A stretch of 40,362 bases of DNA from Dehalococcoidia bacterium UBA1123. Lineage in GTDB: Bacteria > Chloroflexota > Dehalococcoidia > Lucifugimonadales > UBA1123. The notes beneath the pieces are model-generated. The model ran no database searches. It was not told where the DNA came from and worked only from the letters and a program-made list of their open reading frames with translations. Numbering within the stretch: position 1 is the stretch's first letter; each line of letters begins with the position of its first letter. The translations under genes were made by a program, and so were the position numbers. The DNA is taken from NCBI GenBank assembly GCA_002313895.1, contig DCAW01000125.1, forward strand, positions 2,164-42,525, read 5' to 3'. Below, piece after piece: positions 15,844-25,153 of the stretch.

Positions 15844-16383
15844 ATGAAGGACTGCGAATTGGAACGAATCGTCTGCTTGTGAAAGAGTGGCGCTCCTTTT
15901 CATCGTGTGACTGGCGAGATCAGGATTTGGCGCAGGTTGTCTCGGAGATGCTTACCGAGAACATGACACGTTCGCTGCCACCGGCTTGGCAGGGCAAGTA
16001 TACGATCGAGAGGGGACGCAAGTGGATAAAAGAGCGTGACGAGGAGGGGACGACGCTGCTGGTCGTCGACAGGTCGACCCTTCGGGTTATCGGCTTGATG
16101 ATATTATTCGTGATCGAGGCGGAAGGCGGCAATGGCGAGACAGAATTACGTCTAGCTTACCTTCTGTCTGCGGACACCTTGAAGCAGGGCATCGCGTCCG
16201 AATTATTGACTGGATTTGTAGCGTGGTGCCGGGAAGAGTCTCCAATTTCCTCCATCGCTGAGGGCGTTGCACCCGACAATTTGGCATCTATTTAGAGTGT
16301 TGGAAAAGAACGGGTTCCAACTCGCACAGGATGGCGTCGAGGACGTCGAAGGCGAGCAATTGTATAGATTGAAATTGAGATAA
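15844..16383 (+). pseudogene. GNAT N-acetyltransferase (RimJ/RimL type), frame-disrupted
   Basis: The middle of the gene (15849-16292) encodes a RimJ/RimL-like acetyltransferase: LRIGTNRLLVKEWR at the N-terminus, then VIGLMILFV, the acetyl-CoA region YLLSADTLKQGIASELL and VAPDNLASI. A TAG at 16293-16295 interrupts it, but removing one T there restores RVLEKNGFQLAQ...YRLKLR up to the TAA at 16381-16383, the standard GNAT ending (N.aSirVLEKnGF). At the 5' end, the ATG at 15844 is one base out of frame with LRIGTNRLLV, so a second indel is likely; the only in-frame start is GTG at 15879, inside the first strand. Restored length would be about 178 residues. Confidence 0.75.
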
Positions 16384-16402
16384 CCTGTTTGATTCGATTT
16401 GT

Positions 16403-16432
16403 TTGACACGGTCAAATCCTGCGTGCTAAACT
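16403..16432 (+). promoter_or_regulatory. Promoter of the ilv-leu T-box operon
   Basis: A perfect -35 TTGACA lies at 16403-16408, with TAAACT at 16427-16432 as the best -10 (18-base spacer, four of six matches). The start would be near 16439, just ahead of T-box stem I, which supports the assignment. Confidence 0.6.
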
Positions 16433-16464
16433 TTCCGTTACTGTACCTGTAAAAATATTCACAA

Positions 16465-16738
16465 ACGCGATGATGGGGAGTAGTACCAGCAGTCTCCAGC
16501 GATAGAGAGTCGGTGATGGTGGAAATCCGACGGTTGGACTGGTGAGAACTCGCTCCGGAGCATTCGGCCCGAAGGAGTTTCCGAGAGTTATTGTCGGAAT
16601 GCCTCTGAGTAAGGTTGGACGGGTTGGCGCCGATATCAATGCCTCTGAGTGGCTCGGCCTCATAAAGGGCCGGACAATTAGGGTGGTACCGCGGGAGTTT
16701 TCGTAACTTGATCCCGTCCCTTCAGGGGCGGGTTTTTT
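16465..16738 (+). promoter_or_regulatory. T-box leader, leucine-specific (specifier CUC)
   Basis: A complete T-box riboswitch. Stem I has GGGGAGTAGTA (16475-16485) on the 5' side and GATAGAGAGTCGG...GGTGGAAATCCG (16501-16529) in the apical region. On the 3' side GAGAACTCGCTCC (16544-16556) closes the specifier loop: CTCC pairs with GGAG, the preceding G is the conserved purine, and the three bases before it, CTC (16549-16551), are the specifier, a leucine codon. The antiterminator carries the T-box core GGGTGGTACCGCGG (16681-16694); the TGGT bulge pairs with an NCCA end whose discriminator is A, as in tRNA-Leu. Uncharged tRNA-Leu would prevent termination and switch on ilvBNC-leuACD. Confidence 0.95.
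16713..16738 (+). terminator. T-box intrinsic terminator
   Basis: Stem CCCGTCCC/GGGGCGGG (16713-16720 with 16725-16732, one G-U pair), TTCA loop, then six T. It forms when charged tRNA-Leu binds the leader and competes with the antiterminator around 16681-16720. Confidence 0.92.
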
Positions 16739-16814
16739 GTTTTCTCAGACGCACCCCGTTTTTCAATCGAATCGATGAATAGCAAGCACTGGAAGACCAT
16801 AAGGAAGGAACGAA

Positions 16815-18509
16815 ATGCAACTGACCGGAGGACAGATGGTCTGCGAGAGTCTGATTCGGGAGGGTGTCGAAGTGATATTCGGCATTCCCGGCGGCGCGAT
16901 ACTGCCGCTATATCAGACGCTTCCCGAGTATCCTAAGCTTCGTCACATCCTCACACGCCACGAGCAGGGCGCCTCCCACGCAGCCGACGGTTACGCGAGA
17001 GCGACCGGCCGGCCGGGTGTAGCGTTTGCCACTTCGGGGCCAGGAGCCACGAATCTTGTAACTGGTATCACCACGGCGTTCATGGATTCTGTGCCGATGG
17101 TGATCGTGACAGGGCAGGTCGGGCGTAGCGCAATTGGCTCGGACGCGTTCCAGGAGACGGACATCACTGGCATCACGCTTCCTATCACCAAGCACAACTA
17201 TCTGGTGATGACAGCCGAAGAAATCCCTGCGGTTATAAACGAGGCTTTCCACATTGCCAGCACCGGGCGCCCGGGGCCTGTGCTCGTAGATATTCCGAAG
17301 GACGTGTTCGAGGAAATGGGTGAGTTCGAGTATCCCGAAAAAATGGACTTGCCCGGATACAAGCCCACTGTTCATGGCCATCCCAATCAGATTCGTAAGG
17401 CAGCGAAACTAATTGAGGAGTCGGAGCGTCCCGTCATTTTGGCTGGACACGGTGTCATAATCTCTAAGGCTTACGACGAACTGATGGAACTAGCCGAGAA
17501 GGCGCAGATTCCGGTGGTGACGACATTTTTGGGCATCGGTTCATTCCCTGATGACCATTTTCTGAGTGTCGGAATGCCCGGCATGCACGGCGCGGCATAT
17601 GCCAGCCTCGCAATTGACCAGGCTGATCTCCTCATCGCTCTGGGTATGAGATTCGATGACCGTATCACCGGCGACACTTCAAAATTCGCAGTGAACTCCA
17701 AGAAGATTCACATTGACATCGATCCATCTGAGATTGGCAAAAACATTCCGGTGGATGTGCCGATAGTCGGCGATCTGAAACTGGTTTTGAAAGTCCTGAA
17801 CGAGCGCGTGAAGCCGACAACACGGGTTGACTGGGTTCAGCATGTCGAGGACCTCAAACGCGATCATCCCTTGATGCACGAGCGCGACACCGACGAATTG
17901 TTGCCTCAACACATCATTCAACAACTCTCGGAACTCACGGACGGCAGGGCCATCATCGTCACGGGCGTTGGACAGCATCAGATGTGGGCGGCGCAGCACT
18001 ACACGTTCAAAGAGCAGTGCAGTCTCATTTCGTCTGGAGGGGCCGGAACGATGGGGTTTGAAGTGCCTGCGGCGATGGGCGCGCAGGTAGGAAGGCCCGA
18101 CAAGGTCGTGTGGTCCATCGCCGGAGACGGCGGGTTCCAGATGACGATGTCAGAACTAGCGACTCTGGCTGAGAATAAAATCCCTGTGAAATTTGCCATC
18201 ATGAACAACGGATTTCTGGGGATGGTCAGGCAATGGCAGCAGATATTCTATGAGAAGAGCTACGTTGCGACCGGATACTCTCGCAATCCTGACTTCGTCA
18301 AGCTGGCTGACGCCTTTGGTATCTATGGGGCTAGAGTCACGGAAAAGAGCCAGGTGAAATCAGCGATCCTCAAGGCGATGGAGCACGACGGCCCTGCGCT
18401 CATCGACTTTGTGGTCGAACAGGAAGAGAACGTCTATCCGATGATCCCATCGGCGACCTCTGTGGCCAGCATGATCGAGGAGCCGAAGCCCGAGGAGATC
18501 CGACAATGA
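16815..18509 (+). CDS. ilvB: Acetolactate synthase large (catalytic) subunit
   Basis: A 564-residue ThDP enzyme that condenses two pyruvates to acetolactate, or pyruvate with 2-ketobutyrate, the first step of Val/Leu/Ile synthesis. The catalytic Glu is in TRHEQGASHAADGYARATG (Glu50); the ThDP-Mg site is GDGGFQMTMSELATLAE...NN near residue 440, followed by GFLGMVRQWQQIFY typical of anabolic AHAS; the FAD region lies in between (VGMPGMHGAAYASLAI). The start ATG is preceded by AAGGAAGG, 76 bases after the T-box terminator. The ilvN start overlaps the stop by 4 bases (ATGA), so the two subunits are coupled. T-box control links it to leucine supply. Confidence 0.97.
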   Translation: MQLTGGQMVCESLIREGVEVIFGIPGGAILPLYQTLPEYPKLRHILTRHEQGASHAADGYARATGRPGVAFATSGPGATNLVTGITTAFMDSVPMVIVTGQVGRSAIGSDAFQETDITGITLPITKHNYLVMTAEEIPAVINEAFHIASTGRPGPVLVDIPKDVFEEMGEFEYPEKMDLPGYKPTVHGHPNQIRKAAKLIEESERPVILAGHGVIISKAYDELMELAEKAQIPVVTTFLGIGSFPDDHFLSVGMPGMHGAAYASLAIDQADLLIALGMRFDDRITGDTSKFAVNSKKIHIDIDPSEIGKNIPVDVPIVGDLKLVLKVLNERVKPTTRVDWVQHVEDLKRDHPLMHERDTDELLPQHIIQQLSELTDGRAIIVTGVGQHQMWAAQHYTFKEQCSLISSGGAGTMGFEVPAAMGAQVGRPDKVVWSIAGDGGFQMTMSELATLAENKIPVKFAIMNNGFLGMVRQWQQIFYEKSYVATGYSRNPDFVKLADAFGIYGARVTEKSQVKSAILKAMEHDGPALIDFVVEQEENVYPMIPSATSVASMIEEPKPEEIRQ

Positions 18510-19060
18510 CAACAACTGAGAGTCCGAAGCATACCATCACCGCCCTGGTGGAGGACAAACCCGGTGTCCTGAATCGTGTTTCCAGCATGTTCCGTCGGCG
18601 GGGCTACAACATCGCCAGCCTCGCGGTGGGTCACAGCGAGATCGCGAATCTGTCGCGCATGACGTTCGTTGTCGAGGGCGACGAATCCACCGTTGAGCAA
18701 GTCACGAAGAACCTTCACAAGCTGGTGGACGTAATCAAGGTCTCGGATGTGTCCATTCAGAACTGTGTTTCGAGGGAGTTGGCGCTGGTGCGAGTGCGGG
18801 CCAACGTTCAGACTCGAAGCGAGATCATGCAGATCGTGGACATCTTCCGAGCGAATATTGTAGACGTCGCGCCTGACTCGCTCATGATCGAAGTGACGGG
18901 CGATGAGGACAAGGTCGACTCGCTACAGAATCTTCTGAGAAGTTTCGGAGTGCTTGAGGTCATGCGAACGGGCACTATCGCGATGGATCGAGGGCTGGGT
19001 GACGAGCAAACGGACAAGGACAACAGCAGTTCAACCCACCGGATGGAGTCCGGCTTGTAA
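18506..19060 (+). CDS. ilvN: Acetolactate synthase small (regulatory) subunit
   Basis: A 184-residue regulatory subunit (IlvN/IlvH). The N-terminal ACT domain begins HTITALVEDKPGVLNRVSSMFRRRGYNI and contains SLAVGHSEIANLSRMTFVVEGD; a C-terminal ACT-like domain covers about residues 85-165 (ELALVRVRAN...MIEVTGDEDKVDSL). It activates IlvB and gives feedback inhibition by valine. The length is slightly above the 160-170 usual, owing to a hydrophilic tail after AMDRGLGDEQ. ATGA overlap with ilvB indicates translational coupling. Confidence 0.95.
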   Translation: MTTTESPKHTITALVEDKPGVLNRVSSMFRRRGYNIASLAVGHSEIANLSRMTFVVEGDESTVEQVTKNLHKLVDVIKVSDVSIQNCVSRELALVRVRANVQTRSEIMQIVDIFRANIVDVAPDSLMIEVTGDEDKVDSLQNLLRSFGVLEVMRTGTIAMDRGLGDEQTDKDNSSSTHRMESGL

Positions 19061-19127
19061 GAAGGCATTTGACTCTTCCTGGCTTCCTAACCAAAGCAAA
19101 ATATACAACTGAGAGGGAATTTACAGA

Positions 19128-20129
19128 ATGGCAGCAACGATGTATTACGAAAACGATGCAGACCTGTCGCTTATACAGGACAAGACGATAGGGATCATTG
19201 GTTATGGAAGCCAGGGGCACGCCCATGCGCTGAATCTGAAGGATTCGGGCCTGAACGTGATGATCGGGCTGTATGAGGGCAGCAGCAGCATAGCGAAGGC
19301 CGAGGCTGAAGGTCTTGAAGTTGGTATGGTTGCAGAGGTCGCGGAAAAATCAGACATCATCATGATGTTGATTCCTGACCATCTGCAAGCCGAGGTTTAC
19401 AGGGAGTCGATCGCTCCACATTTGTTGCCGGGCAAGACGTTGATGTTCGCACACGGCTTCAATATTCACTACAACTCCATTGTGGTGCCGGAGAGTATCG
19501 ATGTTTCGATGGTGGCCCCCAAAGCTCCTGGTCATAGGATGCGCGAGGTGTTCACCCGCGGGTCAGGCGTTCCTGGTCTGTTGGCTGTGCATCAGGACGC
19601 TTCTGGCAATGCTCATGCCATCGGTCTCGCGTATGCCAGAGGCACAGGATGCACTCGTGCTGGCGTTCTGGACACTACATTCAAAGAGGAAACAGAGACA
19701 GACCTTTTCGGCGAGCAGGTAGTGCTGTGCGGCGGCGTCGCTGAGTTGGTCAAGTCGGCTTACGAGACGCTGGTCGAGGCCGGTTATCAACCAGAGTCGG
19801 CGTACTTCGAGTGCATGCACGAACTGAAACTCATCGTTGACCTGTTCTATCAGGGCGGTCTTGAGTACATGCGATACTCGGTTAGCGACACAGCGGAGTT
19901 CGGCGACTACACTCGGGGCCCTCGGATTATCGACGATAACGTTCGAGAGAACATGAAGAAGGTGCTGGCAGAAATTCAGGACGGCAGTTTTGCGCGGGAG
20001 TGGATCGCCGAGAACGACGAAGGCAGGCCAACGTTCAATCGTCTGAGAGAAGAGAACGCAGGGCATCCCATTGAGGCTATCGGCAAAGAACTTCGAGGAA
20101 TGATGACTTTCTTGAGCGACACTGATTAG
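19128..20129 (+). CDS. ilvC: Ketol-acid reductoisomerase (class I)
   Basis: A 333-residue class I KARI, which isomerises and reduces acetolactate with Mg2+ and NAD(P)H. The Rossmann loop is GIIGYGSQGHAHALNL (residues 22-37). The cofactor-specificity loop reads GLYEGSSSIAKAE; the Arg commonly found after GL is Tyr here, while the serines are kept, so the NADPH/NADH preference is open. Metal and substrate residues are in DLFGEQVVLCGGVAEL, YFECMHELKLIVDL and SDTAEFGDYTRG. GAGAGGG lies before the ATG. It sits 67 bases after ilvN, in the T-box operon. Confidence 0.97.
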   Translation: MAATMYYENDADLSLIQDKTIGIIGYGSQGHAHALNLKDSGLNVMIGLYEGSSSIAKAEAEGLEVGMVAEVAEKSDIIMMLIPDHLQAEVYRESIAPHLLPGKTLMFAHGFNIHYNSIVVPESIDVSMVAPKAPGHRMREVFTRGSGVPGLLAVHQDASGNAHAIGLAYARGTGCTRAGVLDTTFKEETETDLFGEQVVLCGGVAELVKSAYETLVEAGYQPESAYFECMHELKLIVDLFYQGGLEYMRYSVSDTAEFGDYTRGPRIIDDNVRENMKKVLAEIQDGSFAREWIAENDEGRPTFNRLREENAGHPIEAIGKELRGMMTFLSDTD

Positions 20130-20172
20130 AGGGACTTCTAGATCAATTGGCCCAATCACAAGGGGACTGAAA

Positions 20173-20262
20173 ATGAAAGAACCAGAGGTGACATTCGTAG
20201 TGTGCCGTATCGGTCGAGCCCCAGCAGGGCTAGGCCGGGCGCACTGCGTGGCCCTTCGATAG
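20173..20262 (+). CDS. Possible 29-residue small ORF between ilvC and leuA
   Basis: In the 195-base gap between ilvC and leuA there is an ATG ORF with AAGGGG 7 bases upstream, ending in TAG at 20260-20262; it starts MKEPEVTFVVCRIGRAP. Its 3' half overlaps GC-rich hairpins (AGCCC/GGGCT at 20217-20231, and a second around 20233-20256). No T tract follows, so this is not an intrinsic attenuator. The amino-acid content is not enriched in Leu, Ile or Val. It may be a genuine small protein, an internal RNA stability element or chance. Confidence 0.25.
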   Translation: MKEPEVTFVVCRIGRAPAGLGRAHCVALR

Positions 20263-20324
20263 TGACTGTATCTACACTCCAAAACCTGAATCAAAAGGGA
20301 CAGCTTTCATAGAGAAGGGTAAAA

Positions 20325-21878
20325 ATGTCAGAAGAAAAAGTGCTGATTTTCGACACCACGCTGCGCGACGGCGAGCAGTCCGCAGGAATCGGACTGACTG
20401 TGCAGGAAAAATTGGAGATCGCCAGGCAGTTAGATCGTCTGGGCGTCGATATCATAGAGGCCGGATTCGCAGCCAGCTCCCCTGGCGATTTCGAGGCGGT
20501 GCAGACCATCGCTCGGGAACTCCGAAGACCCATGATCGTGTCTCTGGCGCGATGCCATGTCGGCGATGTTGATGCGGCCTGGGAGGCTATCAAGGACGCT
20601 GAGAACCCGCGAATCCACGTGTTCATCTCAAGCTCCGACGTTCAGATCCTGAACCAGCTTCGGAGCGACCCAGAGCGCGTCATGGACCTGGCGGTTCAGT
20701 CGGTGGAGAGGGCCAAGAGTTACTGCGACAACGTCGAGTTCTCGCCGATGGACGCCACTCGTACTGACCCTGACTATCTGTACGCCATGCTGGAGGCGGT
20801 TATCAATGCTGGCGCGACAACGGTTAATATCGCGGACACAGTGGGATACACTTTCCCAACGGAGTTCGCCGAGCGCATCAGGCTGATTCAGGAAAACGTG
20901 CCGAACATCGACAAGGCCGTGATAAGCGTTCACTGCCACAATGATCTTGGGATGTCTGTTGCCAACAGCCTGGGGGCCATTATAGCTGGAGCGCGACAGG
21001 TCGAGGGTTGCATCAATGGCCTCGGCGAACGAGCAGGCAACGCTGCTCTCGAAGAGATTATCATGGCGATAGAGACCCGACCAGACCTTTTTGGCGTCAG
21101 CACAAACATCGACACGCGCCAGATTTACCGAACCAGCCGATTGGTTAGCGACATCACTGGCTTCCCGGTGCAGCCCAACAAAGCCATCGTCGGGGCGAAC
21201 GCCTTCCGGCACGCCTCCGGTATTCACCAGGACGCCATTCTGAAGGAACGCACCACATTCGAGATCATGGACCCACAGGCTGTGGGCTGGCCCTCAAATG
21301 AGATGGTACTGGGCAAACTGAGCGGAAGAGCGGGCCTGCGATCTCGACTGGAAGAGTTGGGCTATAACCTTAAAGCGGAAGAACTGAACGAGACGTTCGA
21401 GCAGTTCAAGCTGTTGGCGGACAAGAAGCGTGAAGTCAGCGATGCTGATTTGGTGTCCCTGATGTCCAGCCAGCGACGGGTTGTGGATGTTCCAGCCATC
21501 TTCACGCTGGAGCATGTCCAGGTGGCCTCTGGAAATCACGAAGTCCCGACCGCGACTGTCAAACTGGTCTCTTCGGATGGCACGTCAACGACCGACGCGG
21601 CAACCGGCACCGGGCCTGTGGATGCGGTGTACAAAGCAATCAATCGCATTGTTCAGGTGGACAACAAGCTAACCGAGTATCGGGTGGATGCCGTGACCGA
21701 GGGCATCGACGCGTTGGGCGACGTCACCATTCGCATAGAAAAGGACGACCAAACCTACATCGGCAGAGGGTCGGACACGGACATTATCGTGGCTTCGGCC
21801 AAGGCATACATGAACGCCCTGAACCGACTGTTGGGCGATGGCAACGGCTACACTCATAACACCGACCCTTCGCCGTAG
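20325..21878 (+). CDS. leuA: 2-isopropylmalate synthase
   Basis: A 517-residue LeuA that condenses acetyl-CoA with 2-ketoisovalerate, the committed leucine step. The catalytic TIM barrel starts IFDTTLRDGEQSAGIGLT (residues 6-23) and contains the metal site SVHCHNDLGMSVANS near 202 and GCINGLGERAGNAALEE near 228. FRHASGIHQDAILK near residue 290 is in the linker. The C-terminal LeuA dimer/regulatory domain (about 385-510), which mediates leucine feedback, is complete. It starts at the ATG at 20325, 195 bases after ilvC. Confidence 0.97.
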   Translation: MSEEKVLIFDTTLRDGEQSAGIGLTVQEKLEIARQLDRLGVDIIEAGFAASSPGDFEAVQTIARELRRPMIVSLARCHVGDVDAAWEAIKDAENPRIHVFISSSDVQILNQLRSDPERVMDLAVQSVERAKSYCDNVEFSPMDATRTDPDYLYAMLEAVINAGATTVNIADTVGYTFPTEFAERIRLIQENVPNIDKAVISVHCHNDLGMSVANSLGAIIAGARQVEGCINGLGERAGNAALEEIIMAIETRPDLFGVSTNIDTRQIYRTSRLVSDITGFPVQPNKAIVGANAFRHASGIHQDAILKERTTFEIMDPQAVGWPSNEMVLGKLSGRAGLRSRLEELGYNLKAEELNETFEQFKLLADKKREVSDADLVSLMSSQRRVVDVPAIFTLEHVQVASGNHEVPTATVKLVSSDGTSTTDAATGTGPVDAVYKAINRIVQVDNKLTEYRVDAVTEGIDALGDVTIRIEKDDQTYIGRGSDTDIIVASAKAYMNALNRLLGDGNGYTHNTDPSP

Positions 21879-21908
21879 TTTCAATATTCGGATACCATAA
21901 TCACGGTT

Positions 21909-21934
21909 CTGGGGCGCACACTCGTGCGCCCCAG
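21909..21934. repeat. Perfect 11-bp stem-loop between leuA and leuC
   Basis: CTGGGGCGCAC (21909-21919) and its exact reverse complement (21924-21934) flank a 4-base loop ACTC in the 94-base leuA-leuC gap. There is no T tract, so it is not a standard terminator. It could protect or process the mRNA or belong to a dispersed palindrome family. Only one copy is seen in the window. Confidence 0.85.
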
Positions 21935-21972
21935 CTACGAACGCAAATAGTCAGCAAGACAAAGGCCGTTAA

Positions 21973-23373
<1,401 letters not shown>

Positions 23374-23397
23374 CGAAGGTGGTCAGGTGTCAGGATT

Positions 23398-23487
23398 TGT
23401 CATTTTGAGACCGCAGTCGAAGAATCTGGTTTAGAGTCTCGACTGTTGCGTGAATCGACCAGATACTTCGCCCCACTCAGTATGACA
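23398..23487. mobile_element. MITE-like imperfect inverted repeat between leuC and leuD
   Basis: The left arm begins TGTCATTTTGAG at 23398 and ends near 23430 in GAAGAATCTGGT; the right arm (23458-23487), read in reverse complement, runs TGTCATACTGAG...CGAAGTATCTGGT. After a 3-base gap the arms agree at most positions over about 30 bp. The sequence type (TGTCATTCTGAG...CGAAGAATCT) is one I recognise as a common dispersed palindromic element in many bacterial genomes. It has no ORF and lies inside the 147-base leuC-leuD gap, immediately after TCAGGTGTCAGG (23383-23394). Mobility is inferred. Confidence 0.65.
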
Positions 23488-23520
23488 GGCGTTTAATTCG
23501 CTAAGTTAGGAGTTGAAATA

Positions 23521-24135
23521 ATGGAGCCATTTGTTAGAGTCCACGGCGGTGTCGTGCCCATGAACAGGGTGAACGTCGACACCGACCAGATCATACCCAA
23601 GCAGTTTCTCAAGCGTGTCGAGCGGGACGGTTTCGGCCAATTCCTATTCAACGATTGGCGTTATAACGCCGACGGTTCCGATAACCCGGAATTTATTTTG
23701 AACAAGCCGGGATACGAAGGCGCGGATATTCTGGTGGCTGGTCGTAACTTCGGGTGCGGCTCCTCCAGAGAGCATGCGCCTTGGGCGTTGGGCGACTACG
23801 GTTTCAGGTGTGTCATCGCTCCCAGCTTCGCCGACATCTTTAATGGCAACTGCTTCCAGAACGGCATCCTGCCGGTGATTCTGCCGGAGGAGACTGTGCA
23901 ACAGATAATCGAAAAAGCGGAGAAGGACCCCGGCTACAAGTTGCATGTAGACCTCGAGGCCCAGCGGGTTTGGGATGACTCTGAAGAGGTGGTTGCGACT
24001 TTTGATCTCGAACCCTTCCGACGTTATTCTCTGTTGAACGGTCTGGATGACATCGGCCTGACGATGGAACGTGAAGACGACATTTCCAAGTTCGAGTCAC
24101 AGCGTGGGATTCACGGCGGCGTGGTCACGGGATAA
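23521..24135 (+). CDS. leuD: 3-isopropylmalate dehydratase small subunit
   Basis: A 204-residue LeuD, the swivelling subunit of isopropylmalate isomerase. NRVNVDTDQIIPKQFLKR lies at the N-terminus, GRNFGCGSSREHAPWAL near residue 73 and the C-terminal GLDDIGLTMEREDDISKFE closes the family pattern. Length matches proteobacterial LeuD (about 200) rather than the short archaeal type (about 165). TTAGGAG precedes the ATG. The usual partner leuB does not follow; an amidohydrolase begins 4 bases after the stop. Confidence 0.96.
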   Translation: MEPFVRVHGGVVPMNRVNVDTDQIIPKQFLKRVERDGFGQFLFNDWRYNADGSDNPEFILNKPGYEGADILVAGRNFGCGSSREHAPWALGDYGFRCVIAPSFADIFNGNCFQNGILPVILPEETVQQIIEKAEKDPGYKLHVDLEAQRVWDDSEEVVATFDLEPFRRYSLLNGLDDIGLTMEREDDISKFESQRGIHGGVVTG

Positions 24136-24139
24136 CTCG

Positions 24140-25141
24140 ATGCGAATTGATATTCACTGCCACTTGATCCCTCAAAAGTTCTGGAACGCAGTTTCTGAAG
24201 GCAAGGACTGGTATCAAGCGACGCTGGATGAACAGAGCGGCCGCCAGTTCATCATGACACGAGATCGCAAGGCCGGCCCCGTCGAGCCGAACTGGACGGT
24301 TAACTTGGAGGAGCGGGTCGCGCTGATGGACTCCATAGGCGTCGATATGCAAGTGCTTTCAACGCCCCCATACTTTTTTAACTACCACCTGCCTATCAAC
24401 GAAGCGCTGCTTGCTTCTCAAGAACTGAATGACGAGATCGCCGAAGCGATGGTCGCATATCCGAACAGGTTTGGTGGCCTTGCGACCGTGCCGATGCAGG
24501 ACGTTGACGTCGCGATCAAAGAGCTTGAGAGGAACATGGCGAACGGCTTCAAGGGCGCGGAGCTTTGCACCCATGTGGACGGGCGCAACTACGACGACCC
24601 GGAACTTTTGCCATTCTTTGAGGCGGCCCGAGACATGGGAGCGTTTTTGCTCTTCCACCCCCACGCGCCCGCGGCTTCTGATCGCACAGGCTCCTACTAT
24701 CTCGCCAACGCCATCGGCAACCCACTGGAAACGGCCATTGCAGTCGCGAGCATCATATTCGGCGGCGTTCTCGACAAGCTTCCTGACATCAAACTCTGCT
24801 TCGTCCATGGTGGCGGCTATGCCTGCTACGGCATCGGCAGGATGGACAGGGCATACAAGGTGCGGGATGAAGGCAAGGTCAACGACATTCAAGGCATTCC
24901 AAGCTCCTACCTTCGCAAGCTGTATTTCGACTGCTTGACCCATAGCTACCCTGCGTTGGATTATTTGCTGGAGACGGTAACGTCGGATAACGTGTTGTTG
25001 GGGAGCGACTTCCCCTTCGACATGGGTTTCGATTCTCCGGCCCAATGGGTTTTGGACGCTCCGAATCTTTCCGACATCGACAAGGAAAAGATTCTTGGCG
25101 GCAACGCGACGAGGCTGTTGGGATTGGACTCGTCTGATTGA
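24140..25141 (+). CDS. Amidohydrolase family 2 (ACMSD-like) metal hydrolase/decarboxylase
   Basis: A 333-residue amidohydrolase_2 protein related to aminocarboxymuconate-semialdehyde decarboxylase. Metal ligands: DIHCHLIPQKF at residues 4-14 (HxH), His in LLFHPHAPA near 175, His in CFVHGGGYACYGIGR near 226, and Asp in LLGSDFPFDMG near 288. Relatives decarboxylate or hydrate ring-cleavage acids through one divalent metal. The ATG at 24140-24142 lies 4 bases after leuD, so it is read from the leu transcript although its role in leucine synthesis is not evident. Its neighbour downstream is a DapA-fold protein, and together they look like an added catabolic pair. Confidence 0.85.
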   Translation: MRIDIHCHLIPQKFWNAVSEGKDWYQATLDEQSGRQFIMTRDRKAGPVEPNWTVNLEERVALMDSIGVDMQVLSTPPYFFNYHLPINEALLASQELNDEIAEAMVAYPNRFGGLATVPMQDVDVAIKELERNMANGFKGAELCTHVDGRNYDDPELLPFFEAARDMGAFLLFHPHAPAASDRTGSYYLANAIGNPLETAIAVASIIFGGVLDKLPDIKLCFVHGGGYACYGIGRMDRAYKVRDEGKVNDIQGIPSSYLRKLYFDCLTHSYPALDYLLETVTSDNVLLGSDFPFDMGFDSPAQWVLDAPNLSDIDKEKILGGNATRLLGLDSSD

Positions 25142-25153
25142 TGGGGCTTCACT

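Noticed and set aside
16815..18509. Long antisense ORFs across ilvB, leuA, leuC and the amidohydrolases
   Set aside because: They mirror the codon pattern of strongly identified genes and carry no recognisable motifs.
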